A stretch of DNA of 64,000 nucleotides from Pomphorhynchus laevis (lineage: Eukaryota > Acanthocephala > Palaeacanthocephala > Echinorhynchida > Pomphorhynchidae): the NCBI GenBank assembly GCA_012934845.2, contig WNNJ02000029.1, positions 168,665-232,664 on the forward strand. Direction: 5' to 3'. Shown here piece after piece: positions 56,461 through 64,000 of this stretch (its first letter is position 1; the number at the start of each line of letters is the position of its first letter). The translations under genes were made by a program, and so were the position numbers. The notes beneath the pieces were generated by a model. That model was not told where the DNA came from, did no database searches, and worked only from the letters and a program-made list of their open reading frames with translations.

Positions 56461-57094
56461 CGGCCATGGCGGATTTGACTGGTACCTGTTCATATAGGTA
56501 GTAAATTAAAAGTAGATAATTTAGTACATTTTATAGCATTTTTTAAACCAGCATTTTGAATAAAAAAAATTATTTCACTAATCTGATATTATCGAATAAT
56601 CTATTACTTAAAAATTGATTGATAAAATTTTATTAGGATGCGGTTCACATGTTCGCGTTATATGCTTGAAAACTGTAATCACAAAAGCTGACGTCTTAGT
56701 ACTTGATCATAATGCTGTAGTCCACCATATTTATATTGGTAAGTTTTAGTATATTCTTGTATCATCATTTTTCTGTTAATAAATGATAATTCAGAGCAAG
56801 AGTTCAATGGTAAACGTAAGATACTTGTTGCTGGGAATTGCAGTTATTCACTGTGTGAATTTTCCAGTTCTCAAATTGACAGTGTAAGGTATGATACTAA
56901 TATTTTACTCAGATAATCTACGAACGTTTTAATAAGCATTAATTTTAAACAATTTTAAAATAATTAAATAAGCATCTTAGTAATACATTAAAACGAGATT
57001 AATGCATAATGTCGCTCAATAATAAATTATTATTACTTAATCATTAATTTAAAATAATTAATAAATAACTAATATTTTAATGTCAGTAACAATT
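56461..57094. other. 3' flank of the phosphatase ORF, nothing recognised
   Basis: AT-rich, no further coding sequence. Several AATAAA-like words lie downstream of the phosphatase stop on the minus strand, as expected but not specific. Confidence 0.4.
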
Positions 57095-58324
57095 TTAAGT
57101 TAAGTTAAGAAAAAAAGTTGAACTGTCTGTTTCAGTCCAGCAATCGTCGAGATCGACGCCGTTTTTATCGAAATCCTCATCAGATGTAGATGATGATTCA
57201 TCAGAACTTACCAAGCAATTCTGAACGAATTCTATTTTATCGACCAGTTTTCCACACGTAACAACCTTCATGCTTGAATATCCAGCTATCATATCGATAT
57301 TAAATTCCTTCGTGCTACAGCATTGGTCTAGCATGTGATTCATTACTTCCTCGCATAGTTGATCAACGTTATCATCATTAGTTAATATTGTATCAGAAGG
57401 CGTTGCCGTTGTCGAATCTGGATGTGTAAGGCTATTTTCTTGTTTTGCAGTTTCGGTAACAACAGATTCTAGATTTATAGAGGAATCTTCTTCAATAAAA
57501 CCGATAAACTCCGATACCCATTTAGGGTTGATCTTCATGTTGACATCGCAGAACGCTCGTATGATTGATAGGAAACAGAATCTGAGCTGCTCCGGTGTTT
57601 GAATAAGCCCAGGACGTTCATTACGAAGATGGTGTAAAATATTCATAAGTTGAGCATGAGAGTTACAACCTTCACTTGCTGCAAGTAGAATGAGTACGAT
57701 ATCTACAAAAGCAAACGTGCCACTTCTTCCGATACCAGCACTGCAATGAATAACTGGTGAGTGTTCGAAGACATGTTGACTTCGTAATATGCTAAGAAAA
57801 CGAAGGAAATTTTCAGGGCAAGAGGGTTCGCCAAAGTCAGGCCAATCAGTATAATTGTAATGATGTATATCTCTTGTTTCGCCTGTATTGCTTTTTAGAA
57901 CTTTTAAAATCCTCTTTACAAACGAGTCGTAATGTATTCCAGATTGAAGTTCAACAGTCATATCGATATCGTTCAAACGCATAATTGCCGTATCTTCTTC
58001 GGTAAGACCATCGATTAGTATTTTTTCCATAGTGCACTCCATTGTAAAAAACTGGAAGCATTTGGAACGGCCCTTTTCTACTAACTTATTCAGAATAATA
58101 ATCGACCGAACGTTATCTTGCCAAACCATATTCCAATAATGTGAGATCGTGTTCGACAAAGGGCCCTGAGAAAGTATGTATGATCGATTTGCAGGTTTAT
58201 ATCCAACAAAGTTAGCATTGATATACGATGTTTGACAGTTTTTAAGCTTTACTAATGTGCTGTCGACTTTTCCATTGCGTTCTAAAAAAGGATCTGCAGT
58301 GTAGTTATCCACCCGACTGTTCAT
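57095..58324 (-). CDS. Protein tyrosine phosphatase, PTP1B/PTPN2-like, intronless and intact
   Basis: 409 residues without interruption. Classical PTP motifs: SYINANF (33-39), RSYILSQGPLSNTISHYWNM (47-66), VEKGRSKC (82-89), WPD loop WPDFGEP (161-167), signature VIHCSAGIGRSGTF with nucleophile Cys194 and Arg200, and Q-loop QTPEQLRF (242-249). It would hydrolyse phosphotyrosine on proteins. Best resemblance is to PTPN1/PTPN2. The C-terminal 130 residues are acidic and Ser-rich without a membrane anchor. The usual N-terminal helix and KNRY motif are missing after this ATG. A frame ending at 58305 just upstream could supply them (CEGFREFLRLKDYGL). No introns occur in 1.2 kb although the RNF212-like gene has 47-50-nt introns, hinting at a retrogene. 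Confidence 0.85.
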   Translation of the reverse strand: MNSRVDNYTADPFLERNGKVDSTLVKLKNCQTSYINANFVGYKPANRSYILSQGPLSNTISHYWNMVWQDNVRSIIILNKLVEKGRSKCFQFFTMECTMEKILIDGLTEEDTAIMRLNDIDMTVELQSGIHYDSFVKRILKVLKSNTGETRDIHHYNYTDWPDFGEPSCPENFLRFLSILRSQHVFEHSPVIHCSAGIGRSGTFAFVDIVLILLAASEGCNSHAQLMNILHHLRNERPGLIQTPEQLRFCFLSIIRAFCDVNMKINPKWVSEFIGFIEEDSSINLESVVTETAKQENSLTHPDSTTATPSDTILTNDDNVDQLCEEVMNHMLDQCCSTKEFNIDMIAGYSSMKVVTCGKLVDKIEFVQNCLVSSDESSSTSDEDFDKNGVDLDDCWTETDSSTFFLNLT

Positions 58325-59291
58325 AGTCGCGATCCCATTTATTCGTAAGATTTAGATCTTTTAATTGACTCGGAGCAAGCCCGCGCATATTGGTGGGCAT
58401 CTGTAATCCATAATCTTTTAATCTTAGGAATTCTCGAAAACCTTCACACTTTTTATTTCGGTTGATTTGACTGCATATGGATTTTGATATTAGTTCGTCG
58501 GAACCCTTTGTCGGGTTCAGTGATATGCGGGAAACGCTGGCGGATGAAGGCTCCGTAGGCCCGCTTTCAGAAATATTTAATTCGCGGGCTTCGGCAACTG
58601 CTTCTTCGTCTGATTGGGGTAATTCTTTTTGGCCATCATCATTCGGACGTATATGTATTATCGTGGAGTCAAGAAAATTGTAATCAGTTGTTGAACTGTG
58701 AATGCAAACTTCGCGAGGTTCAGGATGGCAAATGTTCGGATTTATTTGGTCGAAATATGGATGATAATTGTTTTCAATGCTCGATAGAAGGGCCTTTGCA
58801 TTTCCTCGCATCAACGCGATTGAAATACGCTGAAACAGGCGGGCTGCTGCAATATCATACGGCATTGATGAACTAAGAGCTAAATTTCGAGCTATGCGCC
58901 TAACTACTTCCTCACCCTCTGGATTCCAGCCTCCGTAACACTCTAGCACAGCAGGGGTGAAGTTGTACCCTGCTTCGATCATTTGAGCCCGGTATTTCCT
59001 GTCTTTGACATTGGAGGCGTACTCATTGGCAGAGAAAAGTTGGGTACGAGCGGCATGGCGGATGTAGGCCTTCTGTAGCGGGTTTGTAACCGCAAAATCC
59101 ACTGCTTCCATCGGATCTCCATAAATTAGAATATCAGCCGGTCTTTCTCTGAGATTCTTTATCAGGTTCAAGACTTCTCGTCCAACGTGCATTCCAGCTG
59201 ATTGTGCAGCTTGAAAAACAATGTCTCGTATGTCATTATGACGTAGGCCTGTGAAACCTCCAAAAGAGCATGTTAAGGCATGGAAACCCAT
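58305..59291 (-). CDS. LINE C-terminal restriction-like endonuclease region, with a 110-residue extension
   Basis: 328 residues. First 170: MGFHALTCSFGGFTGLRHND, RPADILIYGDP and DFAVTNPLQKAY (the RPD...D.TV-like RLE signature), YNFTPAVLECYGGWN, LFQRISIALMRGNAKALL. Relatives normally end about here. This frame continues open for about 110 residues, first acidic/Ser-rich (SDEEAVAEARELNISESGP), then FREFLRLKDYGLQM, and stops 20 bp inside the phosphatase ORF in another frame. The extension may be a host phosphatase exon, LINE 3' UTR that is open by chance, or a true fusion. Confidence 0.6.
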   Translation of the reverse strand: MGFHALTCSFGGFTGLRHNDIRDIVFQAAQSAGMHVGREVLNLIKNLRERPADILIYGDPMEAVDFAVTNPLQKAYIRHAARTQLFSANEYASNVKDRKYRAQMIEAGYNFTPAVLECYGGWNPEGEEVVRRIARNLALSSSMPYDIAAARLFQRISIALMRGNAKALLSSIENNYHPYFDQINPNICHPEPREVCIHSSTTDYNFLDSTIIHIRPNDDGQKELPQSDEEAVAEARELNISESGPTEPSSASVSRISLNPTKGSDELISKSICSQINRNKKCEGFREFLRLKDYGLQMPTNMRGLAPSQLKDLNLTNKWDRDYEQSGG

Positions 59292-59354
59292 ACAATCAGC
59301 TTTACGGTAACACCTACTGCACCTGTAGATTTCATTAGAAATGGGAATGCCCAG

Positions 59355-60575
59355 CTAGAAACGTATTAGGACAGAAAATTCGTTGTCGGTCAGCGCTAGA
59401 CCAAGACTTTTGTTGGGTGTACATTGTAGCCAAGCATTTGCGTGGGGAGAGGACACTGAAAGTATTCGCGCTTTGTCCGCCTCACTCGATCTCGATTTTA
59501 ACTGATCTAGCATGGCTGAGTCAATGAGAGAGTACAATTTTCCATGTACTGTCGACACAACGAACTTAGTTGAAACTTCCTCTAGTGCGTTTTTTGATGT
59601 GATGAATCCAGGAAAAGTACTAGCATCCAGATCAAGAGAAGTTGCGACAGCTTGAGTGCTTGCTATAAAGGCTGCTGAACAGTGTTTCAGAGTACTTCTC
59701 AGACCGAGTCCGCCCATTTTTAGAGGAAGTTCAGCTTGACACTTTTCCTTGGTTGAAAGTTGAACTGATGTGATTATTCCAAGTGCGCGCATAACTGCCT
59801 CGTCGAACCGATGGCAGAAGTCGTCTATAGAACGGAAGTCAACGTTTCTCATGTAAAATGCCACTCTAGGGGCTGACGCGCAGTGTCGCAAAAGCAAATA
59901 AGCTACATGAGCATCAGGAATTGATGTCACGAGATCTATATCGTGGAGGAGTTTGGGCATAACCTTTTCGAGCATGAACGACTTGACAAAATCAGGCGAG
60001 CCAATCGGACAACCAAGTAGTGAAAAATTGCGACCACTCACAACTGTACAGGGTTGCTGACAAGTATTGTTGATGGATTGAATATCGTCTGTGTTTCCTA
60101 TAAGTTCCGTCTTACCCCAGTTAATGGACAATCCAATCATTGAAAATTCTGAGGAGATAAAATTCAGTGCAAGAGCAATGGCATTTGGGTTGCCCCCAAT
60201 GATGCCATCATCCAAATACCGTTTGTTGAAATGAATGCCCTCCATATTGTTAAGCTGTGCAAGCACTGGGTGGATTGCCACAGAGAACAGTAGAGGGCCT
60301 AAGGGGTCACCTTGTTGAACTCCGGATTCAGATTTTAGGTATTGCGAGCCGAAACGGAGATAAGTGGGGTGATCGTAGCACCAACGTACCCACGCTGCCA
60401 TTTGAGGAATTTGGGATTCAATTGCTCTCAAGAAAATACGCCTGTCAATAGTGTTAAATGCGTTCGACACGTCGATTTTTGCCCACGTCCAATTTCCCAA
60501 TTCAGGCATATGTTTGTTCGTGCGGCGGACCTGATGGATTAAGTTGTCAATGCCGTTCGGTGTTGCAACGCTCAT
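59355..60575 (-). pseudogene. R2-like LINE reverse transcriptase, main part
   Basis: 406 open codons: SVATPNGIDNLIHQVRR, WTWAKIDVSNAFNTIDR (motif A Asp), SGVQQGDPLGPLLFSVAIHP (motif B), KRYLDDGIIGG (motif C, YLDD intact), INWGKTELIG, LPLKMGGLGLRSTLKHCSAA (thumb). It is preceded in the same frame by 61169-60585, which ends in TGA just before PLQMSVATP. It is followed in the same frame, after a TAG, by the RLE part. All catalytic residues survive. Confidence 0.8.
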
Positions 60576-60584
60576 CTGTAATGG

Positions 60585-61169
60585 TCAGAGAATCGTTACG
60601 AACTCTCCTCTTAACTTCGAACAAACGCACTTTGAGCATATTCGTCGGAGTGTATCTCCAATTGCAATGGGGCGAATACCTCCGTTTGGCTTTTCGAGAG
60701 CGATGAGGTTCGCGCCTGCCAAGAAAGGAGCAACTTGTTGTGGTAAATCACCTGCCATCATGTTGTTTATCAATTGCGTTAAGCGTGAAAGAAGTGTTCC
60801 TGAGGGATCGGCGGAAATGAGGTCCTTCAAGTGTTCGGGCCTCAGTCCAAGACAACCAGGCGATGATGCTGCGGGGAAAGAAAATACAGCGTCTTTTACG
60901 GTATCACTGTCAAAAAGAATAGGCTGACTATTACAAAGGTATGAGTGATGTATGTCTTTACCCGCGGGGTGCAAGTGACCCAGCCGCTGTCGAACTTCAT
61001 CAGTGGGTGAAATATATCGTGAAGTGGATAAACGTTGCATGACCTTACTGTAATTACCCTGTCTTGCCAAATCTATTGACGACATCATTGTACTAGTGTG
61101 AGCTGTTTTTTGGGGAATTGAGGAATAGCAAAACTTGATCGTGTATCTCTCCGAGCTGTCTGGATTCAA
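60585..61169 (-). pseudogene. R2-like LINE RT N-terminal part
   Basis: LARQGNYSKVMQRLSTSRYI, VFSFPAASSPGCLGLRPEHL, PQQVAPFLAGANLIALEKPN, GGIRPIAIGDTLRRICSKC: the characteristic fingers region of this RT family. It ends at an in-frame TGA directly before the next conserved block. Confidence 0.8.
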
Positions 61170-61788
61170 TGTTATCTAGCATTCGAGATATACCCTGTAC
61201 AGTCGCGTTCCGGCGTCTTGAGGGGCGACCTTTGATATCTGACTTAATGAAGGCAATTTTGGCAAAACCGAGAAGGAGTGTCCAAGATGCGGGTGAACGA
61301 TAATGCAGCGCATCAGCAATGAGTCTTGACAATATTCGAGCAGACCTGCTTCGAAGATTCCAGGGAATGCGTCGAAAAGTAGGCACTTCAGATTGCCATA
61401 GTTCGCGAAGGAACGACCAGGTGATGTATGACTCACTCACCGCGTCAACGTGAGCCTCAGTTGATGTATGACCAGACGTTTTAAGGAAGATGTCATCATT
61501 AACATGCTTACTCTCCGGAAATGAAAAGTTTGTCGGCGGAACAGTGACGTTAGTAGTGACAGCCATTGGAGTTGGCGGGACAGACGATCCTAGGCATCGA
61601 GAACGTATTGGTCCGTGTACCTTTATGAGTCCGAGCTTAGTAATGGAAATAACTCGCCCACAAACTGAACAATGCGAGGAGGTATGTGAAGGGTGTAGAT
61701 GCGGAATTGGGTTTCCTGACATGGCGTCGTTATTGCAAACCACTCGATCGCTGAGTTTTAAATTTACGACTGATTTGATGACACTCAA
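61093..61788 (-). pseudogene. R2-like LINE N-terminal zinc-finger region
   Basis: HCSVCGRVISITKLGLIKVH then GPIRSRCLGSSVPPTP is a C2HC-type finger followed by the GS..P motif typical of this family. Then come a Ser/Thr-rich linker and an Arg-rich WNLRSRSARILSRLIAD stretch. The frame is lost near 61.1 kb relative to the RT. Confidence 0.75.
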
Positions 61789-61795
61789 ATTTTGA

Positions 61796-62009
61796 ATATA
61801 AAAATCGTTGGTATTCTTTTACGATTAATAATACTTTTTATAGAATAAAATTCATTTCCTCTCTACTAGTCTTAATAACTTGATATGTTTGACCTAATAA
61901 CTAATAAATAATAACTAATAAATAGTTTTTAATAACTAAAATAATAACTAAAAACTAATAAATAGTTTTTTTTCAGAAATATTTTTTTATTAAGCAGCGA
62001 TAAATTTGA
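61796..62009. other. Short AT-rich spacer
   Basis: Between the 5' end of the R2-like LINE (minus) and the start of PLE coding sequence (plus). Contains AATAACTAATAAATA words only. Confidence 0.5.
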
Positions 62010-63445
62010 GAAAATAACTAACGATCCGACAACAAAAACAAATCAGCATTTAACAAACTATTAATACGATTAAAATCTCAAGGTAACATAGATAAAGCCA
62101 CATACAAGACGCTAAAATCAGATAACGCTTCGCTTGGATTCCTGTATCTTCTACGTAAGATACACAAACTGAAGTTGGAAATGAGGCCAGTAATCGCATC
62201 ATATAAATGTCTTAACCACAAGCTGGCGAAATACATTAATAAACTCATTTTACAGAATAAACCAATGAGCCATTCCTTTATAAAATACGGACAAGAGTTT
62301 GCAAGCAAACTACAACGGAAAGATTGGGTTAATTTGATAGAATGGTGTACATGCAAATCTGCTTTCTATTTCAATAACAATATTCACACATAAATCGATG
62401 GTGTGGTTATGAATTCTCCATTAAGTCTTCCACTTGCTGATCTCTATATGACAAAATACGAATGTAATATATACAATAGGGTGCAAAGCTTGAAGTATTG
62501 GTATAGGTATGTCCACAATGTTTTCGCTGTGTTTGATGCATACCCAAAAATAATAGGTCTAGAGGAAATACTTAACAAACATGACAAGGCAATTCAGTGG
62601 AAAGTTAATTGTGAAGACATGGAAAATGTAATAAATTTCCTAGATGTTAAAGTGTTAAGACGTAATAACATCATCTTAACAGACGTTTTTAGAAAACCGA
62701 ATATCCCACATACGCTCACTCCTTGGACCACATATCCCGGAAGGATACAAAATTTCAGCGGCCAGCTCTTTGTTCAGAAGAGCCCTGACGGTATGCAGTA
62801 ACAGAGAATACAGACACAGAGAGTATAGGAGAATAAATCGCATATTAAGGGAATGTCAATATCCGGAATGGGCTATAAAACGGTCTTTTAAAATTGCGAT
62901 AAGGGCAAGCCAGTTGTCTAGAACGTCGACCGCACAGCTAGATATGAAACACGTTAAATCAACGTTCATCGATAATACTTTAAAGAGACGATTGTCGAAG
63001 TTAACTTCAAAGTTTAAGAACAGTATAAAAGTGTACTACAAAACTGGTGCGAGACTTAGTGGCATCACAATGTGTAATATATACCATTCCGTGTTCAGAT
63101 TGTGAGAAGACCTATGTTTGACAAACTAAATAAGGTTTAAAAAAGAGAACGTACCAACATAAGTACAACCTGAAAAAAAGTGATAGATCTTCAGCAATAT
63201 TCAATCATGTTATTGAGACCGGCCATAACATTGATTTCGAAAGCATAGATATTCTACATAAAGAAAAACATTTAGGACGTAAGCTCGTTTTGGAATTATT
63301 GTACATTTTCATCTTTCCTACAATGGAAGGGAATAAATCTAACTGGTCCTTAAAATTCCCTCCACAAGACGTACAAAAAGATGTAAACTATAAACTTGCT
63401 AAACATCGTGATAAGGTTGCCAAAATGAAATCAGCTATAACTTAG
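62010..63445 (+). mobile_element. PLE, Penelope/Poseidon-like, RT plus C-terminal GIY-YIG, broken
   Basis: Plus strand. RT: ASLGFLYLLRKIHKLKLEMR and PVIASYKCLNHKLAKYIN (62.13-62.24 kb), MNSPLSLPLADLYM (motif B region, 62.41 kb), YWYRYVHNVFAVFD (62.5 kb, where the catalytic YVDD is YVHN), INFLDVKVLRRNN. GIY-YIG part with stops (63.05-63.3 kb): MCNIYHSVFRL, SAIFNHVIETGHNIDFES, then LKFPPQDVQKDVNYKL. At least four breaks plus the lost catalytic Asp pair: inactive. The domain order is the canonical one, opposite to the Naiad-type copies. Confidence 0.8.
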
Positions 63446-63483
63446 TTACATTATTTTTAATTGAATTTTCTTTTGTGTAATAT

Positions 63484-63520
63484 TTTCTTCTAATTTTAGA
63501 TTGAAAAGGACTGCTAAGTA
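63484..63520 (+). ncRNA. Degenerate hammerhead-like PLE 3' structure
   Basis: TTGAAAAG, GACTG-CTAAGTA-CAGTC (perfect 5-bp stem II), GAAAT, ATC, about 40 nt after the PLE stop region. The CUGANGA box is decayed to TTGAAAA. Confidence 0.4.
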
Positions 63521-63529
63521 CAGTCGAAA

Positions 63530-63760
63530 TATCAAATAAATAAAGTTCTTTTTTTTGTATTCTCGGGGATGCTTCGCAATAGAAAAGACACTGCTTTCTC
63601 ATAATAATTTCCATTCTGATAAGATTAACAATTAATATAATCACAGAAAGTACTATAATGCCAATATTGTATATGTTGAACTAGTAAAATATCTAAATAA
63701 AGTTCTTCTTGTATTCTCGGGGATGGTTCGCAATAAAAAAAGTTACTTTTGACCCGAAAG
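63530..63760. repeat. Tandem pair after the PLE
   Basis: AATAAAGTTCTT ... TGTATTCTCGGGGATGCTTC near 63540 recurs as AATAAAGTTCTT ... TGTATTCTCGGGGATGGTTC near 63697, spacing about 157 bp. Probably PLE terminal repeat material. Confidence 0.75.
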
Positions 63761-64000
63761 CAATTCTCAACGATATAATAAATACAAGAAACTTAAATCG
63801 AATAAAAATATATTTTAATAATAAACGATTTTTTTTCTAATTTAAAATATTCGAATTATTTTTTTGGAGAACTTAAATAACTAACTTTTCAGTTGAAAAA
63901 GTCTACATTTGAAAAATCATGTGATTGCTATATACGGTATGTTAAAATATAAATAATCAATAGTAAATGATTATTATATATATTATTAACTAAAGACATC
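63761..64000. other. AT-rich end of window
   Basis: Nothing recognised. Confidence 0.5.

Larger units (their letters stand above)
58305..61788 (-). mobile_element. R2-like non-LTR element with N-terminal zinc finger and C-terminal RLE, lightly broken
   Basis: Minus strand. Zn-finger (CSVCGRVISITKLGLIKVHG, 61.7 kb), linker, RT (60.9-59.4 kb), then a restriction-like endonuclease region (59.29-58.7 kb). Three disruptions only: a frameshift around 61.1-61.17 kb, an in-frame TGA at 60587-60585 and an in-frame TAG at 59357-59355. RT, linker and RLE parts share one frame otherwise. A truncated relative is at 50.5-51.8 kb. The family is common in invertebrates; exact clade unresolved. The last frame overlaps the phosphatase ORF by 20 bp. 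Confidence 0.75.

Noticed and set aside
57095-58324. Phosphatase as a virus-derived gene (intronless PTPs occur in bracoviruses)
   Set aside because: No viral segment structure or neighbouring viral genes. The closest resemblance by eye is to animal PTPN1/PTPN2.
60585-60587. In-frame TGA as a selenocysteine codon (known in some PLE proteins)
   Set aside because: It lies in an R2-like LINE, not a PLE, at a position without Cys in relatives, and a TAG and a frameshift occur in the same element. A plain nonsense change is simpler.

Overview
This window is eukaryotic, strongly AT-rich and almost entirely a graveyard of retroelements. It suggests an invertebrate animal: it has a metazoan-type RNF212/ZHP-like meiotic RING gene with tiny (47 and 50 nt) GT-AG introns, a PTP1B-like tyrosine phosphatase, several Penelope-like element (PLE) lineages, RTE, CR1-like, Jockey/I-like and R2-like (RLE) LINEs, tRNA-derived SINEs and a broken Gypsy-like LTR fossil. 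I cannot place the lineage from this sequence alone.

Layout. 1-14.3 kb: AT-rich DNA with decayed copies of the RING gene (1.6 and 2.3-2.6 kb), hammerhead-ribozyme-like motifs, a PLE fragment (7.65-8.22 kb), one unassigned candidate exon (7.34-7.55 kb) and a diverged tandem duplication (10.9-12.2 kb). 14.3-17.8 kb: permuted (Naiad-type) PLE pieces with GIY-YIG coding sequence upstream of reverse transcriptase. 18.0-18.4 kb: RNF212-like gene. 20.0-21.0 kb: satellite arrays. 21.3-25 kb and 39.8-42.6 kb: two broken copies of one APE-type LINE. 26.8-28.8 kb: Naiad-type PLE with an uninterrupted RT. 29.1-32.8 kb: Gypsy-like fossil. 33.8-36.8 kb: RTE (BovB/RTE-1-like). 38.5-39.5 and 42.6-43.9 kb: CR1-like LINE pieces. 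45-46.3 and 52-55.4 kb: SINE, PLE-end and hammerhead-bearing repeat clusters in tandem and head-to-head arrangements. 46.7-49.8 kb: Rex3-like RTE. 50.0-52.0 kb: a Naiad-type PLE split by an RLE LINE. 57.1-61.8 kb: an RLE LINE whose reading frame runs directly up to and overlaps an intact tyrosine phosphatase ORF. 62.0-63.4 kb: canonical PLE with C-terminal GIY-YIG.

Main unifying observation: self-cleaving hammerhead-type RNA motifs recur through the window in at least three sequence families. Two minimal ribozymes at 54.2 and 54.7 kb look complete. A tRNA-headed SINE at 45.5 and 53.6 kb carries a hammerhead whose stem II shows a compensatory base-pair change. The other item deserving a second look is the LINE/phosphatase junction at 58.3 kb.
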